Assembly (NCBI GenBank): GCA_021234155.1
Contig: JAJEKV010000299.1
Coordinates: 310,556-374,555 of the forward strand
DNA: 64,000 bases
From: Isoetes taiwanensis
Taxonomy: Eukaryota; Streptophyta; Lycopodiopsida; Isoetales; Isoetaceae
Reading direction: 5' to 3'
Below, one piece after another: positions 29,750 to 40,843 of this stretch. The notes under the pieces are model-generated. The model was not told where the DNA came from, searched no databases, and was given only the letters and a program-made list of their open reading frames with translations. The translations under genes were made by a program, and so were the position numbers. The stretch's first letter is position 1, and each line of letters opens with the position of its first letter.

Positions 29750-31546
29750 ATCTTGTGCTAGATTATTTATTATTGGCTATAAACTATTGCCAAATTTGAT
29801 GTACTAAAAAAATTAATAATATAATTATTGTTCTTTCTACCTTATTTAGATGTCTTCGAATTCTTAGTTACAGTGATTGTGCACTAAAGTCTGAAATTTT
29901 GTCATTTTCAAGTGCTCTTCCTCACAAATACAAGATCATCACTTCAAAAGAACCCAAAATGTAGGTTAAAATATTTTGTTCCTCTTGAAATTCCCAACTT
30001 CTTTCAAAAAGGATCAATTTTTAAAGCATGGTGTTTTTCTAAAGGGAATCTTTGAAACGGGAGTGATGCAACACGCCGTTTAATTTGCAACAGTGTTTAT
30101 TCAAGAAAAAAAAGCATTGACAGTAACTTAAAATATCTATAATGCTTAACTAAATTCTTTGAAGTATTGTAACTTATGGCTGTAACCACTTTCTTGACAT
30201 ACTTCATAGAATATGTTGGACCAAGGGGTGAGAGTTGTACACCCTATAGAAAAATTCTCACAATATGTACAAGCTTCCTACTTTCCAAATTTTGTTGCAT
30301 CATAAAAGAAACCAGATTTCAAGTGTTACAAATACACAACAAAAGTCTGATCTTTATTACAAATAGCCATGGGGAAAAAAAAAAAACAACAACAACAACA
30401 ACTATTGGCCAGCTGCTTTTTTTTTGTATAACTTCCCTTTCCACAGGCCAAGTTGTGAGCTTAACCATCTTCCATTTTCAGACAGTTGTCACTCGAACCT
30501 TATAACTTCGGGCGGGTTATTCACATATCGAGTATTCGTCAATTTCAAGCTACAACACCCAAATTCATCAAAATTGACTAAGTAGGATGGATAAGTGCCT
30601 CCCATAAACCTCATTGTACCTATTATTATTATATTTCAATTCATTAAATTTGACTAAGTAGGATGGTTAAGTGATTCTCACAAATCTCATTTTACCTCTC
30701 TACGAGCCAAGTCATCCTTCCAGGCCACCTCTCTCTTCTATTACAATCCACTTCAATTCACTTCTCATTTTACTATGCACTCATTAGCGGAGTGTGTTAA
30801 CAAGATGGTTGTAATGAACTAAAAATATTCCACCATGAGTGTAAATTTTTGGAAAGTTTTTTTGGGGAGGGTTTAGATGTATTATGGGTTTTTTTGTTAT
30901 TTGGTTTGAAATAAACTTCAAAAAATATTGGCAACAATCAATCTATTCACCATCTAATCCTGTCTTTGCATTTTATGTTGCTCTAGTTTGTAGTTGGTGA
31001 ATAAAGCTTGTCGTCCTTAAAAAAAAAAAAAAAACACCCAGACTGTCAAGACAGTCCTAAGCCTTAGAGACCAACTTTTTGGAACTCAAAGACCATACAC
31101 ATGCAGCCCTGGACTAGACTAGGGTGTAAGTCTAGACCAAGCCTTGATTTGAGACAAACAAAAAAACTTTATCTCTATACTGATCAGGTTGCAACCATCA
31201 AAGAAATGTTACATCATAGTTTAACATAAAACAGTCCAGTAACAAAATATAAATGAGGATATAGAAAATGTGGCCTTATGGAAAAGTTTAACTTAGAAAT
31301 ATAGAATAAAAAGACCATAATCTGAGAAAAAGGAAAAACTTATTAAGACTTCATAAGATTTATCCGAAAAACATTTGATGGTTAAGCCTATTTTGCAAAA
31401 ACAGGCGGGACATGTAAACTTAACTACGAATAGGATAAAACAAGTTCAGGAGAAAAAAGACTTACAACACTAAGTCTGCTAACCATAATATTATCAAATA
31501 AAGAAAACAGAGAATAATATGAACCAAAACATAGTATTATGACAAC
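29750..31546. other. AT-rich spacer with short repeats
   Basis: No supported gene. A near-duplicate of about 40 bp (gactaagtaggatgg and nearby caaat/ctcat text) occurs near 30,575 and 30,652. A poly(A) tract at about 31,020-31,034 may mark a small retroposed end. The ORF at 30,176-30,505 includes a Lys/Thr run from an aac repeat and is not supported. Confidence 0.4.
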
Positions 31547-31724
31547 AAAACAGAATATGTAGAATATTCATTCATAAACATGTGTCCATGTTAAGCTACA
31601 GCAGAATAAAAGCTTGTAGATGTCACCAAAATATCAAAACAGAATATGAAGAATATTCATTCATAAACATGTGTTCATGTTAAGCTACAGCAGAATAAAA
31701 GCTTGTAGATGTCACCAAAATATC
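31547..31724. repeat. Tandem duplication, 2 x 89 bp
   Basis: Two adjacent copies starting aaacagaatatg and ending caccaaaatatc, junction at about 31,635/31,636, differing at only about two or three positions (tgt/tga near the start, gtcc/gttc). A recent slippage or unequal-exchange event. Confidence 0.9.
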
Positions 31725-32879
31725 TTTTAAGAAAACCGAGTTAATATGTTGTAAACCACAGCATCACACAGCATCATATGGAAGGATAAGCTCGGTTACC
31801 TGCACCAAACAATACACAAACAAGCATTAGACATGGTTGTCATGTATTCGGTAGCAGGTAAACAAAGAACTTATCCGGCTACTCGCCCTTCACCATAAAC
31901 AACTATGCTAATATGTAAACATGATTTAAAAAGATATAACAGGGGCATAAATTTAGAATTAGAAGGTGAGGCTAAATTAGAACGCCTGGATCACAACAGC
32001 AGGTTATAATAGACAATACAAGTTACATTGCAGGAGCTAAGTTATAGGAGGAAAATCCTAGAAACATAGAATAGAACGAGTAGAGCAAAGAACATAAATA
32101 TTATGATGCAGTGGGTCAGCAAAGCATAAATAAAATCCAGAAATAACTTGAAAGCAAATTATCCTAGTTTAAATTACAAAGACTGAAATGTATAAATTAC
32201 AAAGATTGAAATGTATAAAACAAGCAGGAGAATAGGGTTAAAGTTTAAAAGGAAACATATGGAGAACTATGAAAAGTAGAGGAATGAATTTAAGAGAAAA
32301 AAAAAATAAAAAAAAAATAAAAATAAAAAAATCATGCTAGCATATAAGATAATGTAGTACGCAGGTCTAAGTAAATTGTTGAAGCTGCATTGTATGAGCA
32401 AATTTACAGGAGGAAGAAAAAGATACAATTAGACATCATATTGTGGAAAGAACAGGATTCAGATAAGCAATAATAGACAAATAGAAAGAAGTAGATATGA
32501 GCAACAAAGATAACTAAAACCAGACAGAAGGAAGGACATGGATATTAATGGTGTAATGCAGGAATAAGATAGAGGTATGGATAAGAGATCAAAATAAAGA
32601 TCATGGAGCAGATAATACTGAAAAAATCGAAAATTATGAGGAATTTTAACAAATCTAATCTAATGGAAAATATAGGGTTAATGAAAGAAGACAGAATATA
32701 ACAGAATGAGCAAAGGGCAAAGAGGACATGAACAATAACACAAGAAGTTAGTGATCCTAAAAGCACAAACAAAAGGACTGAAGGAAGAGGCAAAGCATAT
32801 CATGAAATTGGCAAGAGCTAAGAGAACCCGTGGTTAAAACCTTTATAAATGAAAGCACAAAGCCAACATAAATCTGAAC
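31725..32879. other. AT-rich sequence, possibly intronic on the minus strand
   Basis: No ORF with recognisable content. It lies downstream of the minus-strand exon that ends with a donor at 32,879, so it would be intron if that gene is real. A-rich low complexity occupies about 32,298-32,330. Confidence 0.4.
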
Positions 32880-33227
32880 CTTATTTGAAGAGATGTTCTG
32901 GAGAGCATCAGAGGCAGGAACACCAGGGACCACTTGAGAAGAGAGATCAATAGTAGGAACAGCACCAATTGGAACAATAGGAGAGACTGGAGCAATGGGA
33001 TCAACTGGAATCAAAACTTCAGGAGTACAGGCCACAGACAAGGGAAATTCTGCTGCAATTTGAGCCGAGCTAGCAACTCCTTCAAGAATGATGGGGTTCT
33101 TTGCAGAACCATGAATCTTTGCAGGTCTGTAGTATTCAAAGATTTTCTTTCTTTTATCAGCTTTCAACTTCTCCTGCTCCATCTTGATCAAGGTCGCTTT
33201 ATTGAGACCACCTTTCCGTCTCCCCAT
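32880..33227 (-). CDS. Probable first coding exon, unknown protein
   Basis: Starts at MGRRKGGLNKATLIKMEQEK (33,227) and runs 116 codons to NISSNK, where AATAAG/GTTCAG gives a plausible splice donor at 32,880/32,879, phase 0. The N terminus is strongly basic (KLKADKRKKIFEYYRPAKIH), followed by a Pro/Val/Ile-rich segment (VLIPVDPIAPVSPIVPIGAV). Basic start suggests a nuclear protein. Upstream sequence to 33,500 is purine/pyrimidine-skewed as in a 5' UTR. No later exon could be assigned with confidence. Family unknown. Confidence 0.45.
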
Positions 33228-34142
33228 ACACTCTTCAAAGCATAGCCAGCATGCAAGCAAGCAGAGGTCGAAACAGCAGAAACCACAAAGGAAATTACTG
33301 AGACAGGCTTAAAAAGAGAACTTCGACATTTTCTCAGCTGGAAAATCCGGAAATAAAAGGGCTACTTGCATCGAAAATGGGCCAGCAGTGATGAAACCGT
33401 TAGAAAGACATCGCCCGCCATCGCTATCCGCAGTAGAGACGTGAGAGAGAGATAGTCTAGCCCTAAAGAGATAAAAGAAGAACACGAAAAAAAGGAGTAA
33501 AAAATGGTAAAAAACAGACCATTAGAGTTTAGAAAAAATGTTAGAAAAAACACGGGCAACCCTTGTAGAATGTTATGTCCTTTCAAGTCCCCACGGGTAA
33601 CTTACTGTGCAACATCACCTTGTTTGGCTGGGCTCGGGGAGGCAGGTCTCGAGGATGCTAAAATCTATCTCAATCCTTCACAAATGCCCTTAGTTTTTAG
33701 CCGAACAGGGACTGGAGCAGAGATATGGAGCAAAAACATTGGTCATATTAGAGGGGTACATCATATTAGGAAAAAAGTTAAGAACAAGATAGACTATATT
33801 AGACAGAAGGGACGAAAGAATGGGCACTAATTAAAATCAATAAAAAAAAAAAAAAAAACCATCATACATCATATCAAACCATTAAATATAGCAAAATATC
33901 AAATAAATGATATTCATTTATTATAATAAACGAAAAGAAAATCCCATACACACTAAAACAAAAAAGTTTAAAATTTTTGTGGCCTTCCATCTTTGTGTGC
34001 AATAGTTGATTCATCTTTGCGTGTTGAAAATTGTCCTGGCCTTGCCGATTCATCTCGTGTTGAAAATTGCGGATTCATCACTCCTCCCTTCTTGTGAAAA
34101 ATAATCATTGTTTTGGAAAAATATTTCTGCACAAATGATAGA
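33228..34142. other. Spacer, no supported gene
   Basis: Contains possible 5' UTR of the exon on its left, a poly(A) tract at about 33,841-33,858 and a short direct duplication of gattcatctYgYgtgttgaaaattg near 34,005 and 34,050. No coding evidence. Confidence 0.4.
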
Positions 34143-34280
34143 ATAAAATGGTTTTTTATCATTCGTACAGACCAATCAGCCTATGGGAGGATCCAATAAA
34201 AGAGCGCAATAGACTTATTATGGTCCAAGTTAAAAACCCCTGCCCCAAAAGTTTTTCGAGGGAAAAATTGTGGCAGTAAG
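34143..34280 (-). repeat. LINE tail fragment, minus orientation
   Basis: Contains aaaacccctgccccaaaag, tttttcgagggaaaaattgt and ggcagtaagtg, matching in order aaaaccctgcctctaaaggc, ttcaagggaaaaaactctgc and agtaataatg at 45,540-45,595. The left part (gaccaatcagcctatggga) corresponds to the tail-proximal block. No clear microsatellite remains. Confidence 0.55.
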
Positions 34281-34724
34281 TGCTATCGAACTATACAAAT
34301 ATATATATCACGAAATATATACAAGTCAGGCGAGTGTCCGAGGACAAAGATGATCATGCACATCCATGACCTCCTGATAACCAAGTGCGCAATATTGGAT
34401 ATGCAGTTTTGGAAGATACATATAAAGAAGCCTATAGCCTTGTTGGGGCAAGCCTCAATGGAGCATTTGCACTTGATTTTGTTGTTGCATATCTAGATGT
34501 GGTAGGCCCCATCCCAAGTACTATTAACATAAACATCTAACTTCAATTAACTTATAGGCAGCTTGCTATGTAAATGGAAAATAAGTCTCTAAGCGCTTAA
34601 ATGTAAAAATTGGTTAGGCATCGAAATAAAACTGGAATTTATAAGATTGACCGAAAACAACAAAAGTGCAAAAAAAATACAACGAGTTTCACCTTGTTGG
34701 ACTTAAGATTTAGAGTTGAATACA
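34281..34724. other. Spacer, no gene seen
   Basis: Unassigned sequence between a LINE tail and an LTR-like block. A few short tatata and caaa-rich tracts only. Confidence 0.4.
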
Positions 34725-36632
34725 TGTGACGTCCCAACATAATATACGGTATGAATATGTATACTATACTGCCACGTCACTAGTACATGCCGACCCCAAC
34801 AACCTGTACATGGCAACCATATAGGGTTGTACCATATAGGGTACAATCAATGGAACCATTATATTGCACATCCCCCCATTAACATGTGCATATAACCATT
34901 GCCAAATGCAAAGCCCTAAGTGACCTTTTAGATTCCAACCCTAAAAGCCTCATGTTAAAAGATCCTGGAACCCTAAAAGTGTCCTTTTCGGATTCCAGTC
35001 TCCAGAGCTCGCAATGCCCAAGCGACAGACACATTTCGACCTGCCAGCATGCGTGGAGCTTGCATTCCCAAGCGGATCGTCAGGACTCAACCATCTCGAG
35101 CCATTCCGGCAGCATGATGCCCTCAGAGGACTTTGAGCAAGCTAAGGATCCATTATGTGGTTGACGTTATGCGACCTTCCCCCTCCGGGAGGACTTTGCA
35201 TCCTTTCTTAGCCTTTAGAGGATCTCTAGATTCCCAGATCTCAGCCTGTAATGAATGAACCTAACCATTTATGTTGAGGTAGATAGATTAGAAGCTTCCC
35301 GTCCCATTGGATGATGTAGAAGTTTGCATTGTGTTGGAAAGGGGGTTAGCCTTTTAGATGATGTATCTAGATAGCCTCATTAATTTCCAATTAGAATGAA
35401 TGAACCTAACCATTTATGTTGAGGTAGATAGATTAGAAGTTATTGATCCCTATTTCATCTCATGGTTGGTTGTGGGCCTTCTAAGTGTGGGGAATGATCC
35501 TCACATCCTAGGTCATCGTCGACTAGGGAGTTACAACCCGTGAGTAGTCTCCCTTTGACTATGGACCTTCTAGGGGGAATGATCCCATCCCGCCTCCCTG
35601 GGGAGATACAACCCAAGAGTATTTACCACGGTCCCACATTATATTTATCAGCCTAGCAAAGTATACTCAAGTGGCGGATGGAGTGGACTATCCCCCATGT
35701 TCTACCAAATCCATTGATATGAATTCTGTCTACATTGAATTGTGGAGACCCTCAAGCCATCAGTCGATCCCCATGAATCTAAGCCTTAGATATGATTTCT
35801 CTTCTTTGTTGATGCTACTGATGTTGTTTATGGCCAATTCAACTTTAGTAGGAGATATTGCACAATTTTGCTAAAGTAACCCAGCCACTTGTGGATCATA
35901 GGAAGCAAAGGCAAAATTTTAGATAGAAGGAGGACACTCAAGAAGCATTTGAATGGCGTCTTGGACAATTGAAAGAGAGAACTTTGCTCATTCCTCCAAG
36001 AATGAGTGAACCATTTCATTTATTCTTCACGGTTTGGGAGTAAGATTTGGGTGTCACATTATATCAGAAAAGTTAGCAAAAGTATTATGACGTGAATTAC
36101 TATACTAGCAGGTTAACTCCACAAGAGCAGAAATGGACTCATGTGGTGCATCTTGGGTTGGCATTGAAGTGGATCTTGAACAAATTTAGACATTATCTTC
36201 CTCCTTTACAATTGAATTCAGCAAATGTACAATATATTTACATTCATATGGATGTGAACCCCTTGCCATGCATTTACAACAAGATCCAAGATCCTAAATT
36301 TACAAGATGGGCTCTTATAATACAAGAGTTTGAGTTAAAGTATATTAAGATGGCTCAAGGAGCTCATAATCCAAGTGCCTATTTGAATAGTGGTCCTAAA
36401 ATACAAGAGGTATGTGATGCCATATGCTTATGTTTTATGCGCTTCTGCAGCTAGGTAAATCCCGAAGGAGATGGGACGAATAACACGTCTATTCTTCCCC
36501 ATCGGGTTCTTGCTCACCATCAAGAGCCCGATGATAGGTAGATGGCCTCGTGTTAGCAGGCTAGCGCTGACAGGAGGGATGAACTCTAGTTATATACGTA
36601 TGGGGCATCGTATATGAGCAGGGGACATCACA
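34725..36632 (+). mobile_element. LTR-like block containing a gypsy RNase H remnant
   Basis: Left end tgtgacgtccc and right end ggggacatcaca form an imperfect inverted pair like the LTR at 9,395, and tggtatccgattg just after the right end resembles a decayed primer site. The early part shares wording with LTRs of that type (gtatgaatatg, tacatg). However 35,880-36,450 reads as pol: SRLTPQEQKWTHVVHLGLAL, LNKFRHYLPPL and DPKFTRWALIIQEFELKYIK, a gypsy RNase H. So either an LTR was invaded by pol sequence or this is a deleted element with both LTRs truncated. Confidence 0.4.
35850..36450 (+). pseudogene. pol: Gypsy RNase H remnant
   Basis: After frame-broken sequence near 35,950 (EAFERRLGQL-like region), the frame 36,092-36,454 has the RNase H order: Tyr-Tyr-xSRxLxxxExxW, FRHYL, MDVNPLPCIYNK, RWALIIQEFELKY and a final GAHNPSAYLN in place of the usual ADxLSR. 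It is a fragment of at most 200 residues and inactive. Confidence 0.65.
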
Positions 36633-36810
36633 ATGGTATCCGATTGATGATCTTGGTTGACTAAGATCGACTACTGGCCATTTTTCAACTAGCACTAACA
36701 GTCTAGATCTTCAGTCTTGGAGTTGGAATCCCAAGCATGAATTTCAAATAATGGAATTTCTTTTTCCATTATAGTACGCAAAAACTTAGAAATTTTTTGC
36801 CAGTAGGGAC

Positions 36811-37118
36811 GTGACTACTCACGCTGTGTGCCAAGAACCATACTGAGAATCTAAGTCGGCCTATTAGCACGCGTTGTGAATACTCGACCATAGTAAACCA
36901 AGTATAATAAGTTTAACAGGTAATCTGACAGGAAATTAAGCTTAAAATTAAAATCCAAGCTAGGAACATCCATCAGAATGCTAAAAGTCCAAAAAGAAAA
37001 GGGGGGGGAGGGGGGGATAAATGACAGAATCACATAGGGTGACTACTCATGCCGTGCGTCCAGCACCCGGCTAAGAATCTCAGTCAACCTCCTGGCGCAC
37101 GCCGTGAGTAGTTGGAAT
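36811..37118. repeat. Two copies of an inverted-repeat unit, 228 bp apart
   Basis: The units at 36,811-36,890 and 37,039-37,118 both begin gtgactactca and contain gagaatct-agtc. In each, the left arm (gactactcatgccgtgcg in copy 2) pairs imperfectly with the right arm (cgcacgccgtgagtagt) across about 40-45 bases. A G-rich tract ggggggggagggggggg lies between copies (about 37,001-37,017). Confidence 0.65.
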
Positions 37119-37372
37119 AAAAATGTCTTAAGGGAATCGGGTACTCTAAGTCGCCAAACACGGGTCCTCGCATGCTATGGTGGCATAAATGACGCCATTT
37201 TTAGCGCTAAATAATAGCACTAATTAACGAGGTGTAATTGAATTTTTAAATTTTAATTTAGCAATAAATCATGCCTATGGGATCCTAAACCCTCGAACCT
37301 TTATTCCTTTTCCTCTTTCTTGGAGTTTCTTGGATCAGATTCGAAAACATAGCTACTCCCCATCGGGATCCC

Positions 37373-37740
37373 CGTAGCCTGCTTGGTTAACTGGCCGGAT
37401 CAAATGGAAGCAACTGTACTGCTCCTACAGCAGTAATTTATCAAAATCGTTTATTTCTACCATTCTAAACAATCGATTGCGAGTCAATAGAATCTACAAA
37501 AGCCCCAATTGAGATCCCATTACCCCGCTTGGTTAACTGGCCGGATCAAATTGCTGTGACTGTGCTGTTCCACAACAGTAATTATCGAATTCGGTTATTT
37601 GTACCATTCTAAACAATTGATTGCCAGTCATTAGATTCAAGAAAAGCCCCGATCGAGATCCCATTACCTTGCCTCATTAACAATTCAGATCAAATTGCTC
37701 ATCTGAACAATTTCTCAGACTCAAGAAAAGTTGTTCCAGT
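37373..37740. repeat. Tandem repeat, about 145 bp x 2.5
   Basis: Units begin gcttggttaactggccggat at 37,381 and 37,527, and a diverged gcctcattaacaattcagat at 37,671. Each continues through an acagcagtaatt/acaacagtaatt segment, taccattctaaacaa and gagatcccattac. Confidence 0.8.
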
Positions 37741-37747
37741 GGTAAAA

Positions 37748-39053
37748 TATGGATGCATAAATCAGTATCCATGAGACCATAGACCATACCCCTAAAACAT
37801 TTGAATAGGCTATAATTGAAAAAAGAAATATCGATTCAATAGAAAAAATAAGCACGTTAATTTGCTGGTTGCATTGGTTAAAACGTTCTTATTAAGATAT
37901 TGAATTATTTTGGCAGAGGTTCGAGTCTCTGTATCTCATAATCTAAAACCTTAGGCGAACCTGTATAGAGAAGAGTCTCAGTATTTCATATTCCAAAACC
38001 TTAGGTGAACCTGTATTCCATGTTTCAAAATCATAGGCACTCCCAGTCATAAATGACCATAATCAAAACAGGAGGCACCCGGAGGCTCCAACATATGATC
38101 TGGGCCATAAGATGGATATATCCGACGACTGAGGTAGTCCAGGATGCAGCTCGTTAGCGCAATAACATGGGGTTCCAGGGGGATTTGATATGGATGCATA
38201 AATCACTATCCATGAGACCATAGACAATACCCCTAAAACATTTGAATAGGTTATTGTTGAAAAAAAAATACAGATTCAATAGAAAAAATAAGCACGTTAA
38301 TTTGCTGGTTGCATTGGTTAAAGCATTCTTATTAGGTATTAAATTCTTTTGGCAGAGGTTCGAGTCTCCGTATCTCAAAATCTAAAACCTTAGACGAACC
38401 CGTATAGAGAAGAGTCTCGGTATTTCATATTCCAAAACTTTAGGTGAACTTGTATTCCATGTTTCAAAATCATAGGCACCCCTAGTCATAAATGACCATA
38501 ATCGAAACAGAAGGCACCCAAAGGCTCCAACATATGATCTGGGCCATATACGACGACTGAGGTAGTCCAGGATGCAGCTCGTTTAGAATATGTAACACAA
38601 TAACAAGGGGTTCAGGGGGATTTGATATGGATGCATAAATCACTATCCATGAGACCATAGACTATACCCCTAAAACATTTGAATAGGTTACTTTTGAAAA
38701 AGAAAAATACAGATTCAATAGAAAAAATAAGCATGTTAGTTTGCTGTTTGCATTGGTTTTAGCGTTCTTATTAGGATATCGAATTATTTTGGCAGAGGTT
38801 TGAGTCTCCGTATTTCAAAATCTAAAACCTTAGGCGAACCCGTATAGAGAAGAGTCTCGGTATTTCATGTTCCAAAATCTTAGGCGGACTTGTATTCCAT
38901 GTTTCAAAATCATAGGCACCCCTAATCATAAATGACCATAATCGAAACAAGAGGCACCCAGAGGCTCCAACATATGATCTGGGCCATAAGATGGACATAT
39001 CCGACGATCGAGGTAGTCCAAGATACAGCTCGTTTAGGGTGCAGCTCGTTACA
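37748..39053 (+). repeat. Three tandem 440-bp units each holding a tRNA-headed SINE-like sequence
   Basis: Units start tatggatgcataaatca at 37,748, 38,189 and 38,626 (periods 441 and 437). Within each, ttgctggttgcattggtt is followed about 50 bp later by ggttcgagtct (37,918; 38,357; diverged at 38,797), the order and spacing of polymerase III A and B boxes in a tRNA. Further right are gtattccatgtttcaaaatcatagg, here shortened, and gatctgggccata plus gaggtagtcca, shared with the LINE-tail-like block at 39,530-39,600. So a composite SINE-like unit was amplified in tandem. Confidence 0.7.
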
Positions 39054-39057
39054 TGAT

Positions 39058-39410
39058 TAGCCAAGATGCTAACACCAAAAGCTATATGAGCCTCGATAAA
39101 TTGCTAAGTACGGTCATAATGACTAGGTTTTGTTTAATATGTAGGTAAAGCATATCATATCTGCTTGACATATGGCACTACATATGGCGCTTAACTCTAA
39201 CAATTGAAGTATCCTTCTTTTTATTGAGGAAGATAATACAATGATATAATTTCATCCTCTATGCTTGGTTGCCATTTATTTATCTGTGTTCATAATAAAT
39301 TCAATGTCGTTGTTAAAAAAATTTGAATTTTTTGAAAATTAGCATAGTTAATGATGGCTAATATTTGCATTTCTATCTGAAGTGTAGATAAACGAAATAA
39401 ACTTTTGAAG
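39058..39410. repeat. Direct repeat copy 1 (partner 39,650-39,990)
   Basis: Starts agccaagatgctaacacca and ends aataaacttttgaagga. It shares long runs with copy 2, for example attgaggaagataatacaat and gatggctaatatttgcat. Copy 1 has lost or diverged in the middle (gctaagtacggtcataatgac). Confidence 0.85.
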
Positions 39411-39650
39411 GAAGGAAGGAAGGAAGGAAAAAATTTTTCTATTCTATTCGGAATTCCATTCTATTTATGGGACCAAATACATAAAGGGATCAAGTCCATA
39501 ACCAAGTCCAGAGGCAAGAACATGGGCCGAAGCTCTTAAACCAATCTGGGCCATGAGATGGGAACACAACCATCATGACCCGGATTAAAGGTAGTCCGGA
39601 AAAACCGTTGCCGGGATGACTATGGTGCGCTCCCATCCAAAATCCAGCCA
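39411..39650 (-). repeat. LINE tail fragment with (GGAA)n end, minus orientation
   Basis: The left edge is a ggaa repeat, then aaaaatttttctattctatt, and rightward gggaccaaatacataaaggg, acatgggccgaagctctt and atctgggccatgagatggg. Reverse of the 27,885-28,010 block. It sits exactly between the two direct repeat copies. Confidence 0.65.
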
Positions 39651-39990
39651 AGATGCTAACACCAAAAGCATACCTTCATATGAGCCTCGATAAATTCACC
39701 AAGCAGCTCGGTCATAACCTCTTCTATGTAGGGTCTTTGGAAATCATATCGCCTTGACATATTGCACTTAACTCTAACAATGAAGTATCCTTCTTTTTAT
39801 TGAGGAAGATAATACAATGATATAATTTCATCCTCTATGCTTGGTTGCCATTTATTTATCTGTGCTCATAATAAATTCAATGCCGTTGTTAAAAAGATTT
39901 GAATTTTTTGAAAATTAGCATAGTTAATGATGGCTAATATTTGCATGGCGCCCAGTGAGCGCTAGCGCTTAAAGTGGAGATAAATGAAAT
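39650..39990. repeat. Direct repeat copy 2
   Basis: Begins ccagccaagatgctaacacc and ends aataaacttttgaaggag. Contains an insertion-like palindromic gcgcccagtgagcgctagcg absent from copy 1. Confidence 0.85.
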
Positions 39991-40457
39991 AAACTTTTGA
40001 AGGAGAAGAAAACATAATGTTTAGCCAAAGACAAGAATTCATGGTTGAGAAAAATCTATCTAGTTTAGCCAAACATTAAAAAGTTCGGGCTCCAGTTTGA
40101 AGGTAGTTTAGCCAAACTCGTTTTGGCTACACTAAAAATATGGGAGTAGTGATTTATTCCCTGGTTCATATGCGAAAGTTTGCATCCGACTCTACAACTA
40201 CGACTCCAATGGTCTATAGTTCACATGCTCTTTTGAAAAAAAAAAAAAAAAAAAAAAAAAGGAGAAATCGACAAAGGACAAAATAGAAATTTGAAGACTG
40301 TGATGGCTATGATGCCATCATGAAAAATGGTTATGCCCTTTTCCACCACGTCATTTTTTTGTCACGTCGTGTCATAAAACGTTGTCTTAGATGATGCCAT
40401 GTTTCAGTTTCTTGGTTGCATGTGAACAGGAGTCGCGAGGATGCCGCCGCGATGCTG
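39991..40457. other. Upstream region of the secreted repetitive protein gene
   Basis: No gene. It contains tandem tagccaaac-like phrases near 40,020-40,130 and a 27-A tract at about 40,234-40,260. May hold distal regulatory sequence for the gene at 40,844. Confidence 0.4.
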
Positions 40458-40581
40458 GCAAGTGAACCCACCCAAACATATGTACTATATAATGCATTTT
40501 TCATATATGCTTCAAGGTTGCAAGTGAACCCACCCAAACATATGTACTATATAATGCATTTTTCATATATGCTTCAAGGTT
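40458..40581. repeat. Tandem duplication, 2 x 62 bp, upstream of the secreted protein gene
   Basis: Two essentially identical units beginning gcaagtgaacccacccaaac at 40,458 and 40,520. They end about 210 bp before the TATA box, so they duplicate any promoter element they contain. Confidence 0.9.
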
Positions 40582-40791
40582 GCATGGAGTCCCATGTAAA
40601 ATATTCAATGTAACTTTGAATCATCGTAGAATGACATGCGCTTTATGTGATCTATTATTTTATGAGCTCATAATATAGACATGAATCTTTGACTTGATGC
40701 AAACTATTATATTATGATATATGTCAAATATAGTAATATTATTTCCTTTTTTTAATATGCATAACCTTGATATGGTACAACTCTTTTCTCT

Positions 40792-40799
40792 TATATAAG
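40792..40799 (+). promoter_or_regulatory. TATA box of the secreted protein gene
   Basis: TATATAAG lies 45 bp before the start codon, leaving a short 5' leader of about 15-25 bases before the ATG at 40,844. Preceded by a ctcttttctctt pyrimidine patch common in plant promoters. Confidence 0.65.
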
Positions 40800-40843
40800 A
40801 TAGCACAATCGATATTTCTATTCATCCCTTCCATTTCTAAATC

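Noticed and set aside
30176-30505. Plus ORF with KKKTTTTTT run
   Set aside because: Driven by poly(A) and aac repeats; no motif or start context.
35671-35874. Separate host gene at the left of the RNase H remnant
   Set aside because: Short and frame-broken; more likely decayed LTR or pol sequence.
37853-37930. Functional tRNA gene
   Set aside because: A-box and B-box-like phrases exist but acceptor and anticodon stems do not pair and the unit is repeated in a 440-bp array; it is SINE-like.
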